Assembly (NCBI RefSeq): GCF_020911925.1 | Contig: NZ_CP087134.1 | Location: forward strand, 3,596,001-3,660,000 | From: Flavobacterium cupriresistens | Lineage (GTDB): Bacteria > Bacteroidota > Bacteroidia > Flavobacteriales > Flavobacteriaceae | DNA length: 64,000 nucleotides | Direction: 5' to 3' | Program-made: the position numbers and the translations under genes | Notes under the pieces: model-generated | Seen by the model: only the letters and a program-made list of their open reading frames with translations | Told to the model about the DNA's origin: nothing | Databases searched by the model: none | Shown: positions 26,134-33,994 of the stretch, piece after piece | How positions within the stretch are numbered: the stretch's first letter is position 1 | Layout of the letters: each line of letters opens with the position of its first letter

Positions 26134-27131
26134 TGTCATTTCGAAGAATGAGAAATCGCACTAGCTGCTCCGTTTCTATTTTTTACAATTTTGTCATACT
26201 GAGAAACGAAGTATCTTCACAAGTAATTCTGTAGAGTGAAGCTCAACGGTATCGATTCAGCAAACGTAGATTCTTCGTTCCTCAGGATGATAAACTGTAC
26301 GGGGTTTCTATTTTTTACAATTTTGTCATACTAAGGAACGAAGTATCTTCACAAGTAATTCCTTAAAGTGAAGTTCAACGGTATCGATTTAGCAAACGTA
26401 GATCCTTCGTTCCTCAGGATGACAAACTGTACGAGGTTTCTATTTTCCACAATTTTGTCATACTGAGGAACGAAGTATCTTAACAAGTAACTCCGTAAAG
26501 TAAAGCGCAACGGTATCGATTTAGCAAACGTAGATCCTTCGTTCCTCAGGATGACAAACTGTACGGGGTTTTTATTTTTCCACAATTTTGTCATTTCGAA
26601 GAATGAGAAATCACACAGGTAATTCCGTAAAATGAAGCTCAACGGTATCGATTCAGCAAACGTAGATTCTTCGTTCCTCAGGATGACAAACTGTACGGGG
26701 TTTCTATTTTCCACAATTTTGTCATACTGAGGAACGAAATATCTTCACAAGTAATTCCGTAAATTAAAGCTCAACGGTATCGATTCAGCAAACGTAGATT
26801 GTTCGTTCCTCAGGATGGACAAACTGTACGGGGTTTCTATTTTTTACAATTTTGTCATACTGAGTAACGAAGTATCTTCACAAGTAATTCTGTAAAGTGA
26901 AGCTCAACGGTATCGATTCTGCAAACGTAGATTTTTCGTTTCTGAGGATGATAAACTGTACGGAGTTTCTATTTTCCACAATTTTGTCATAGTGAGGAAC
27001 GAAATATCTTCACAAGTAACTCCGTAAAGTGAAGCGCAACGGTATCGATTCAGCAAACGTAGATCCTTCGTTCCTCAGGATGACAAACTGTACGGAGTTT
27101 CTTGTGTGATTTCTCATTCTTCGAAATGACA
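26134..27131. repeat. Array of seven 132-bp tandem units inside a 24-bp inverted repeat
   Basis: The landmark TTTCTATTTT recurs at 26174, 26305, 26437, 26569 (variant), 26701, 26834, 26966 and 27098, a period of 131-133 bp (924 bp for seven units). Each unit holds an inverted pair, TGTCATACTGAGGAACGAAG and CTTCGTTCCTCAGGATGACA, around a core with CGGTATCGATT. The array is bounded by a perfect 24-bp inverted repeat, 26134-26157 and 27108-27131 (core TTTCGAAGAATGAGAAATC). It resembles REP/BIME elements. No gene is supported from 25940 to 27351. Confidence 0.9.
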
Positions 27132-27235
27132 AAAAGTGAGTGGAAAGGTCTTAAAAGGTAAAACTTTAAAGAAAAATCAGGAATAAACTTTACGATCTTG
27201 GAAAGCCTTAAATCGAAGATGAGGCTTAGGATATC

Positions 27236-27330
27236 GAAACCTGAAACCTGAAACTTCAAACTTCAAACCTGGAACTTCAAACCTGAAACTTCAAACCTGA
27301 AACCTGAAACAAAAGAAACAAAAAAAACAA
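27236..27330. repeat. Short tandem repeats (CTGAAACTTCAAAC)
   Basis: AACCTGAAAC and AACTTCAAAC words alternate over about 95 bp and end in AACAAAAGAAAC, like the segment at 23376-23452. Confidence 0.6.
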
Positions 27331-27351
27331 AAAATCCCCCTCCCTCTAAGT

Positions 27352-27978
27352 TTAATTCAAGCTAGGAGATTCAGGAATTTTTACCGTTTTCTTTTTCTTA
27401 ATAATCAACAGATAAAAAGTAATCCCACCCAAAATGACAAGTAAGGCTATCTGAAGTTGTCCAAGACTATTATTACCGCTATGCATGGCATTCGCGGCTT
27501 TTAATTTTTCCTTTCCTTCTGTAATCTGAATTTGAGAGAGTAATTCTAACGTTTTTAAAGCTTCATCGCTTGCTTTTGAAATTTGAATCCAGTTTTTAGC
27601 TTGAGATTGTTTATGGATGGTCTCGCATGAATTTAGAAAGGCTTGAAAATAAGTTTTTTCTTTCGGTGTTAGAACTGTTTTAGCATACAGATCATCTATG
27701 GTGTGGATAATCTTTAAGGTACTTGCGATTTCATTCTTTTTGATGGTATCGCTGAGGTTTAATTTTTCGGCTTCTGTTTTTATAAAATGAAGCTCTTTGG
27801 AGTATTGAAAAATATAATGCGCTACTACTAAACGATCTTTGTAAATCGCATTAATGTTTTCGTTAACATTTTTGGAGTTTAGTAAGGTGTTGAAATTACT
27901 CAAAATAATAAGAAGCATGACAATAAGCAGAATGAAAGCCGCTTTGGTTTTGTTGCTGTATTTTTTTAAGTCTTTCAT
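27352..27978 (-). CDS. Membrane protein with a chemoreceptor-type four-helix bundle, no output domain
   Basis: The 208-residue protein has a membrane segment at about residues 12-33, a helical periplasmic region of about 140 residues, and a second membrane segment at about 173-193, ending in a short basic tail. This is the topology of the 4HB_MCP sensor domain of chemoreceptors. No HAMP, signalling or kinase domain follows, so it cannot signal on its own in the usual way. It may pair with another protein or serve a structural role. The gene stands alone between a repeat tract and a gene for a secreted protein. Confidence 0.65.
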   Translation of the reverse strand: MKDLKKYSNKTKAAFILLIVMLLIILSNFNTLLNSKNVNENINAIYKDRLVVAHYIFQYSKELHFIKTEAEKLNLSDTIKKNEIASTLKIIHTIDDLYAKTVLTPKEKTYFQAFLNSCETIHKQSQAKNWIQISKASDEALKTLELLSQIQITEGKEKLKAANAMHSGNNSLGQLQIALLVILGGITFYLLIIKKKKTVKIPESPSLN

Positions 27979-28074
27979 AATGGCGTTTTTGGAATGGTTA
28001 GTTTTTCAAAGATAGAGATTTTGAGGTTGAAAAATAACCTTGAAATTAAGGACTATTTGTTTTTTATCTTAATT

Positions 28075-28605
28075 TCAGTCTGTTTGTGGAATACGTGTGA
28101 CATTAGATTTTGAAACAAGTTTATTTTGATTTATTAGCCTAAAAGTTTCTTTGTTTATCACATTGGCACCTCTTGATAGAAAATAGGGACTTTGGCATTC
28201 TCCATAACTGATATAAACCAGATGATTATTATCTTCTAAATTTTCATTTTCTCTCATTGCTGAAGTGTAGCTTTCCATACCGCTGATCATAAAAACGGGG
28301 TTGCCCTCACGATAAAGTTGTGTAGCAATCCCCTTTAGTAGCTCTTCGGCTGCCAATTGTATATCTATTTCAGGAGAGGATAGTAATAACATACAATAAG
28401 ATAAGGAACATATATTTGTTCGCTTAAAATTTGGATATTTTTCAAAAATAACCGCTCCTTGATTTAAATTTTCAAAGCATTTCGTATACAGTTTTGTTGA
28501 AATTGAATGATCTTCAAATATAGTGTCCTTTACATTTTGACCTTCAACGTGCAGACAAAAACAGAACAAAATAAGTACGAGTGATTTTCCGAATACAATT
28601 TTCAT
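28075..28605 (-). CDS. Secreted protein of unknown function
   Basis: The 176-residue product begins with a clear signal peptide (MKIVFGKSLVLILFCFCLHVEGQ). The mature part is mixed helix and strand with four cysteines (in KCFENL, NICSLSYC and GECQSP). I do not recognise a domain. The segment SPEIDIQLAAEELLKGIATQ looks like an amphipathic helix. It lies 98 nt after the symporter stop on the same strand, with an ACGCAGATTT half-repeat between, so it is probably a separate unit. Confidence 0.6.
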   Translation of the reverse strand: MKIVFGKSLVLILFCFCLHVEGQNVKDTIFEDHSISTKLYTKCFENLNQGAVIFEKYPNFKRTNICSLSYCMLLLSSPEIDIQLAAEELLKGIATQLYREGNPVFMISGMESYTSAMRENENLEDNNHLVYISYGECQSPYFLSRGANVINKETFRLINQNKLVSKSNVTRIPQTD

Positions 28606-28650
28606 AAAAAATAAATTTAAGATTATCCAAGCTCAGTTTTCGATTAATAA

Positions 28651-28680
28651 AATCTGCCAAATCAGCTAAATCTGCGTGAA
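28651..28680. repeat. ACGCAGATTT-type repeat, half copy
   Basis: AATCTGCCAAATCAGCTAAA followed by TCTGCGTGAA matches one arm of the family. The other arm is reduced to a few bases. Confidence 0.55.
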
Positions 28681-28703
28681 ATTTTGCTCACGAAAAAACA
28701 AAT

Positions 28704-30434
28704 CTATAACTCATTCAATTCAAGCTCATTTCGCTTAAAAACAAATAATTGCATCAATAAAGCCAAAACAATTGTCAAAATTGCCCCGATAAAGTTCAAC
28801 CACAAATACCCTAATTTTTCCTGACCACTCGGGTAAATATGAATCATGAAATAATAGATGATAAAAATGGTAATCTGACTGATAATGGCACTGTAAAACA
28901 TGGCTTTTGCCTGAACATGACGTAAGTAAAAACCAACCAGAAAGATTCCTAAAACCGTTCCGTAAAAAATAGAACCAATAATATTTACTAACTGAATAAG
29001 GTTTTCAAATAATGTTCCCACACAGGCAAAAAGTATGGCGATAATTCCCCAGAAAAGGGTGAAAAATTTGGTTGCATTCAGATAATGTTTCTCTGATTTT
29101 TCGGTTTTTAAGTTTCGTTTGTAAATGTCAATGGCAGTTGTTGAAGCCAATGCATTTAATCCGGAAGCGGTTGAAGACATGGCAGCCGAAAGAATTACGG
29201 CTAATAATAATCCGATAAGGCCTTTTGGCAGATAGTGAAGAATAAAATGAAAAAACACATAATCTTTATCATTCGTTTCACTGTTACTGTCTGCCTTAGA
29301 AATGATTTCTTTGGCACGGTCACGCAAGTCTTTTTCCTTATTGGATAAAGCAACCAACTCTTTTCGCAGAATCGGGTTATCATAATCCTGATTCAACTGA
29401 TCGATGTATAATAGATTGATTACTTTTTTATCATCAGAAAGCGTGTTTAATTTTTTCTCTAACGTATGATACTCTTCTTTGAATGCCGATTTCTCGATTA
29501 CAATTTTATTGTTTGGATTAAAATTTAACGGAACCGGATTAAATTGAAAGAACACAAAAACCATAATTCCCGTAAGCAGGATAAAGAATTGCATAGGTAC
29601 TTTTAAAAGCCCGTTCATTATTAGTCCCATCTGACTTTCGCGAACTGATTTTCCGGATAGATAACGCCCCACCTGTGATTGATCCGTTCCAAAATAAGCA
29701 AGTGCAAGGAAAAAACCTCCTGTAATCCCGCTCCAGAACGTATATTTTTCTTCAGGATTAAAAGAGAAATCTACAATATTCATTTTATCATTTGCTCCGG
29801 CAATATGCATGGCACTGGAGAAAGTCATATCATTTGGGAGATAATGTAAAATCAGGAAAAAGGTGATAAACATTCCAGTCATAATGACGAACATTTGTTG
29901 TTTTTGAGTTACGTTTACCGCTTTTGTACCTCCGGAAAACGTATAAATAATTACCAGCAAACCAATGATAACATTCATAAAGGTCAGGTTCCAGCCTAAA
30001 AGAGCCGATAAGATAATTGCCGGTGCGTAAATGGTTAATCCGGTTCCTAAACCTCTTTGAACAAGGAAAAGAATTGCCGCTAAAGATCTGGTTTTAAGGT
30101 CGAATCGCTTTTCCAGAAATTCGTAGGCAGTATAAACTTTTGCTTTATGATACAGCGGAATAAAAGTCACACAAATGACAATCATGGCAATTGGCAATCC
30201 AAAATAAAACTGTACAAAACCCATTCCGTCATGATACGCTTGTCCGGGTGTTGACAAGAAAGTGATGGCGCTTGCCTGAGTTGCCATTACAGAAAGTCCG
30301 ACGGTATACCAAGGTGTTTCATTGTTGCCGAGAATAAAATCCTCGACATTTTTACTTCCTTTGGTTTTCCAAGAGCCGTATCCAACAATAAATAAAAGTG
30401 TAACAATTAGAACGATCCAATCAAATAGTTGCAT
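28704..30434 (-). CDS. Sodium:solute symporter family protein
   Basis: The 576-residue inner-membrane protein has about thirteen membrane segments and the start typical of the sodium:solute symporter family: FDWIVLIVTLLFIVGYG, then GNNETPWYTVGLSVMATQASAITFLSTPG. A hydrophilic loop of about 90 residues (about 300-390) separates two membrane groups. The substrate is unknown. It is the last gene of an operon that begins with a PIG-L deacetylase, with a 35-residue membrane protein between, 3 nt before its start. Uptake of an N-acetylated sugar or glycoside for the deacetylase is a reasonable inference. Confidence 0.88.
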   Translation of the reverse strand: MQLFDWIVLIVTLLFIVGYGSWKTKGSKNVEDFILGNNETPWYTVGLSVMATQASAITFLSTPGQAYHDGMGFVQFYFGLPIAMIVICVTFIPLYHKAKVYTAYEFLEKRFDLKTRSLAAILFLVQRGLGTGLTIYAPAIILSALLGWNLTFMNVIIGLLVIIYTFSGGTKAVNVTQKQQMFVIMTGMFITFFLILHYLPNDMTFSSAMHIAGANDKMNIVDFSFNPEEKYTFWSGITGGFFLALAYFGTDQSQVGRYLSGKSVRESQMGLIMNGLLKVPMQFFILLTGIMVFVFFQFNPVPLNFNPNNKIVIEKSAFKEEYHTLEKKLNTLSDDKKVINLLYIDQLNQDYDNPILRKELVALSNKEKDLRDRAKEIISKADSNSETNDKDYVFFHFILHYLPKGLIGLLLAVILSAAMSSTASGLNALASTTAIDIYKRNLKTEKSEKHYLNATKFFTLFWGIIAILFACVGTLFENLIQLVNIIGSIFYGTVLGIFLVGFYLRHVQAKAMFYSAIISQITIFIIYYFMIHIYPSGQEKLGYLWLNFIGAILTIVLALLMQLFVFKRNELELNEL

Positions 30435-30437
30435 AGG

Positions 30438-30545
30438 TTATGAGTATAATTGCATGATTAAGAGAAAAATCAGAATGTAAATGGCATTGGCCACCAAAAC
30501 GTAGGTGTAGCTTTTTTTCCATTTTTTTGTTTTTTTATCTTCCAT
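30438..30545 (-). CDS. 35-residue membrane protein beside the symporter
   Basis: An intact frame from ATG at 30545 to TAA at 30438 encodes a basic N-terminus (MEDKKTKKWKKS) and one membrane helix (YVLVANAIYILIFLLIMQLYS). It fills the 121-nt gap between the PIG-L gene (stop at 30556) and the symporter (start at 30434), leaving 10 nt and 3 nt. Tight spacing on both sides and a helix with a positive-inside start support a real gene. Some sodium:solute symporters have a small membrane partner, such as the DUF4212 proteins of about 80 residues. This one is much shorter and I do not recognise a named family. Confidence 0.75.
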   Translation of the reverse strand: MEDKKTKKWKKSYTYVLVANAIYILIFLLIMQLYS

Positions 30546-30555
30546 TTTTGAAAAT

Positions 30556-33087
30556 TTATTGCTTTAATTGCTGTTTAGGAGCTTCAATAGGCTGTTTCAA
30601 TGAGATAATATTCGAAAGCAAACGATATGCTCCCGCAACACCTTCAGGTAATTCTCTAAAAAAGCTTAAACCGGTGTAAATGTAATATCCTTTTCCATAT
30701 GGTGCCACTAATAAGGCTCCATTTTTAGCAGACTCTCCTTTATCATGTGACGATAAAATAGGAGTGAAGGCAGGGTCATATTGATCCGGATAATAGAGAC
30801 CCTGTTCTTGTGTCCAGCCTTCAAAATCTTTAGTGCTGATTTTATTTGGGGTGTTTAAAACAGGATGATTGGGCGCCAAAAATGTGATTTTTGCATTTTC
30901 TTCTGTTACACGGTCATTTGATATTTTCAATGGGTATGGTGCAAGTTGATCGGTTACTAGTCTACCATATGTATTGTATTGCACAATCATATTTTTACCG
31001 CTTTTTACAAATTCAAAGAGTACTTTTTGCTTGTTGGCTAGAGCATTGACTGTATTATAAGCACGAACTCCGGTAATAACTGTATTAAAAGAATCTAGTT
31101 TTTCAGGTGTAATTTCCTCAGGTTTCAAAAGAGTTACTTTATACCCCATTTGTGTAAGACTTTCAGGAACCTCATCACCCGCTCCCATAATATATCCAAC
31201 GGCATCTCCTGAAGTTTTTAAGTCAATGCGGATGCATTTTGATTCCGCTGACTTCAGGATCATTTGTTTGGTTATATGACTGTAATCAATGATCGTTATG
31301 CTTTTGTCAAAACGTTCTTTATCTATAGCAATGACACTTTTTGCAATGGCTTCTTCGGGTTGAACGGGTGGTGTCACTTCAAAATAAAAGGTCTGTTCCA
31401 TTCCCTTTTTTTCTAAGGCAAATGAAATTTGGTTTGGCGAAATCAACCAGCCTTTCCCTAATTCTAATTGTACGTTTCCTTTTATGTTGTCTTTTCCGGC
31501 ACGAACTTTTACCGGAACCAATTTGCTTTTGGTATCCTTAAAAATCAGCACTTTTTCTACGATTGAAGTGGTTGCTTCAGGCACAATATCCAGAAAATTG
31601 TACATTTCACCTTTTACGCCGTCATTGTATTTGTAAATAACAGTACGTTCAAACGGAATCTCAACACTACTAATTTTTACATTAAAAAGAACTTTTACTT
31701 CTCTTATAATATCAGGAATTCCAATATTTTCCTGATTGGATACGGTATAGATTCCTTCTGAAGCTTTTTCTTTTAGCCAATACGGTTGTGTATACTCGAT
31801 TGTGGCGGGAAGTTGAGTTTGTAGGCTTATTTTTTGATCGTTATTATTTTTTAGAACCGTGTTTTGAACCGTAGTTTTATGTTCCGGTAAAGTCGTTACA
31901 CTTGTCAGTACCATTTCTACAGCAGATCGGTTAATCGCTTCAAGACTTAGTTTAACAATACTTCCTGGAGTAGCTTCCTGTTCGCTTGCAGCTGCTTCCA
32001 GATATAAACCGGCAGAAGACGCAATAATATTTTTTATGGCAGCAGATTTTACACTTTTCCAGTGCTCATCTTCTAAAGATTCAATCATCGTGTACGCTTT
32101 TACCAAATCCGGTATGCTTGCCGACGGGTTGCTGAAATTGTAGTTGGTTATAATTTTAGAAATCAGTTCACCGATAGGTTTTCCGTTTTTAACGCGATTC
32201 CAGCTGGTGTCAATTCCTTCAAACAATACATTCGGATCTTTGGGAGCTTCTCCGTTAATCAGTTCTAAATATTCGGTTTCATTTCCGCGAACTCCTGTAC
32301 TTCCAAAACCTTGTGATTGATGGCGACTGCGACTTAGGGCAGCAATTTCCTGATTTGATTTACCAATTCCGGTATAATAGACACCTGTTTCTAAGGTTGC
32401 AAATTTAGATTTATTGGCTGCTTCAAAATTTTCCTGACTTCCATAAAACCACCATGAAGTATTAAAGTATTGGCGTTTTACCTGCCAAGGCTTCACATAT
32501 TTTAGTTGTTCAGGATATATTTTGGGGTCATTGGTCAATTTAAAACTTTCAACACTTAACATAGCAGACGAAGTATGATGCCCATGTGTTGAACCGGGTG
32601 TGCGGTGATCAAATCGATTGATAATTACATCCGGCTGGAATTTTCTGATCGTCCAGATAACATCGGCCAAAACCTTGTCTTTGTCCCAAATATGCAAAGT
32701 TTCCTCAGGATTTTTTGAGTAGCCAAAGTCATTCGCTCTGGAGAAAAATTGCTCTCCACCATCTACTTTTCTTGCTTCAATTAATTCCTGAGTTCTTATA
32801 ACACCTAACAATTCACGTAATTGAGGACCAATTAGATTTTGACCTCCATCACCACGGGTTAAGGACAAATATCCGGTTCTGGCATTCATTTCATTAGCGA
32901 AATAAGAGATCAGACGGGTGTTTTCGTCATCAGGATGTGCAGCCAGATACAATACAGATCCCAGAAAGTTTAATTTCTTGATTTGATTGTAAATTTCTAC
33001 GGCATTTGGTTTCTGTGGTTGTTGTGCAAAAGAAATGGAAGTTCCGACTAAAAAAAGAAGAAGAATTTGTATCTGTATTTTTCGCAT
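30556..33087 (-). CDS. Large PIG-L (LmbE-like) deacetylase, secreted
   Basis: The 843-residue protein has a signal peptide (MRKIQIQILLLFLVGTSISFAQ), then an N-terminal PIG-L/LmbE domain with zinc motifs HPDDE and the later HGHH, which together form the metal site for removing N-acetyl groups from sugars or sugar conjugates. The remaining 550 residues include beta-rich domains and a C-terminal glutamine amidotransferase-like alpha/beta fold (VITGVRAYNTVN, YGKGYYIYTGLSF). I chose ATG 33087 because the upstream frame lacks a signal peptide. It heads the operon with the 35-residue protein and the symporter. The target is unknown. Confidence 0.87.
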   Translation of the reverse strand: MRKIQIQILLLFLVGTSISFAQQPQKPNAVEIYNQIKKLNFLGSVLYLAAHPDDENTRLISYFANEMNARTGYLSLTRGDGGQNLIGPQLRELLGVIRTQELIEARKVDGGEQFFSRANDFGYSKNPEETLHIWDKDKVLADVIWTIRKFQPDVIINRFDHRTPGSTHGHHTSSAMLSVESFKLTNDPKIYPEQLKYVKPWQVKRQYFNTSWWFYGSQENFEAANKSKFATLETGVYYTGIGKSNQEIAALSRSRHQSQGFGSTGVRGNETEYLELINGEAPKDPNVLFEGIDTSWNRVKNGKPIGELISKIITNYNFSNPSASIPDLVKAYTMIESLEDEHWKSVKSAAIKNIIASSAGLYLEAAASEQEATPGSIVKLSLEAINRSAVEMVLTSVTTLPEHKTTVQNTVLKNNNDQKISLQTQLPATIEYTQPYWLKEKASEGIYTVSNQENIGIPDIIREVKVLFNVKISSVEIPFERTVIYKYNDGVKGEMYNFLDIVPEATTSIVEKVLIFKDTKSKLVPVKVRAGKDNIKGNVQLELGKGWLISPNQISFALEKKGMEQTFYFEVTPPVQPEEAIAKSVIAIDKERFDKSITIIDYSHITKQMILKSAESKCIRIDLKTSGDAVGYIMGAGDEVPESLTQMGYKVTLLKPEEITPEKLDSFNTVITGVRAYNTVNALANKQKVLFEFVKSGKNMIVQYNTYGRLVTDQLAPYPLKISNDRVTEENAKITFLAPNHPVLNTPNKISTKDFEGWTQEQGLYYPDQYDPAFTPILSSHDKGESAKNGALLVAPYGKGYYIYTGLSFFRELPEGVAGAYRLLSNIISLKQPIEAPKQQLKQ

Positions 33088-33193
33088 GGTTGGTTTAGGT
33101 GTTTTTTGAAAGAAGTTCAAAAATACTAATTATATTATTGAAGATAGTGCAAATGAAATGTTAACGGTTGATTTTTTTGCTATTAAAACAGAC

Positions 33194-33229
33194 AAAAAGA
33201 GAGTATCAGGATTCTGATACTCTCTTTTT
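33194..33229. terminator. Bidirectional terminator between the PIG-L and Asp-rich genes
   Basis: Arms of 16 bp (33194-33209 and 33214-33229, core GAGAGTATCAG) pair perfectly around GATT, with A- and T-runs included in the stem. It ends transcripts of the gene at 33243 on the minus strand. Confidence 0.88.
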
Positions 33230-33242
33230 ATTTAGGAAAGAA

Positions 33243-33776
33243 TTACCTTCTTCCCGGGCGGTAAGGACCATCATGTCTGCGATCGTGATCGTGGTCATCA
33301 TCATCGTCGTCGTCGTCATCATCTCTGTCACGTTTCTTATAATGTTTATCATAGTTTTTGTGATTTCTGTGATTGTCATTATAACCGTAAACCGGTCTTG
33401 GTCTACAACTTCTTTGTGGCGCTCCGTGATATCCTTTATAATATCTTACTTTGTGTCTGTTAAAGTAAGTGTAAGGAGTTCTACCGTGATAATCTGTTAA
33501 TACTACTTTATACCCGTCGTATAAATCGTAGTTGCGATATTGTCTTGGTAAACGGTTTACTCTTGACCATCTTCCTCCTCCATAACAAATAAATTGCGAG
33601 GCTCTTACATCATAATAAGCTTCAATGTCGGGTAAGTAATAGTACTCTGTTTGTTCATAACCTGCAGGGCCCCATGCTGGTGGAGATCCTATGTTAACAT
33701 TTATAGATACCTGGGCTTGCGTGGCGTTTGCAACCAAAAGTAATAATCCTGCGATTGCTATTTTAACTGTTTTCAT
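33243..33776 (-). CDS. Secreted basic protein with an Asp/His-rich tail
   Basis: The 177-residue product has a signal peptide (to about residue 21, NATQAQ), a Tyr-rich middle (YEQTEYYYLPDIEAYYDVRA, WSRVNRLPRQYRNYDLYDGYKV) and a low-complexity C-terminus with ten consecutive Asp flanked by Arg, His and Lys. Short proteins of this pattern are frequent in flavobacteria without an assigned role. The acidic run could bind divalent metals. That is a guess from composition. Single-gene unit. Confidence 0.75.
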   Translation of the reverse strand: MKTVKIAIAGLLLLVANATQAQVSINVNIGSPPAWGPAGYEQTEYYYLPDIEAYYDVRASQFICYGGGRWSRVNRLPRQYRNYDLYDGYKVVLTDYHGRTPYTYFNRHKVRYYKGYHGAPQRSCRPRPVYGYNDNHRNHKNYDKHYKKRDRDDDDDDDDDDHDHDRRHDGPYRPGRR

Positions 33777-33994
33777 TTTTTTAGTTTTTTGTTAATTTTA
33801 ACTCTAATAGGCAATATTCATATACTGTGCCAAAAATAAAAACAAAATGCATTTTAACCGATAAATGATGCTTTTTATCGATATTATTTTGTTAATGATT
33901 TGTAAAGTATTTGATTTTTAAAGTGTTGCGAATTTGAAAAAAAATCTAAAAAAAAGTTCAACGCAAAGTAAAATGCAAAATAGGAGCTTGTAGG

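Noticed and set aside
26349..26714. A 121-codon frame on the minus strand with repeated NPVQFVILRNEGSTF words
   Set aside because: It lies wholly inside the 132-bp array. The unit is 44 codons long, so any open frame repeats itself. The protein has no start context or fold.
26134..27131. Possible CRISPR array
   Set aside because: The period of 132 bp, near-identical units without unique spacers, and no cas genes nearby rule it out.
28704..33087. Bacillithiol synthesis operon (BshB-type deacetylase)
   Set aside because: The PIG-L protein here is secreted and about 840 residues, whereas BshB is cytoplasmic and about 240 residues, and no bshA or bshC is present.
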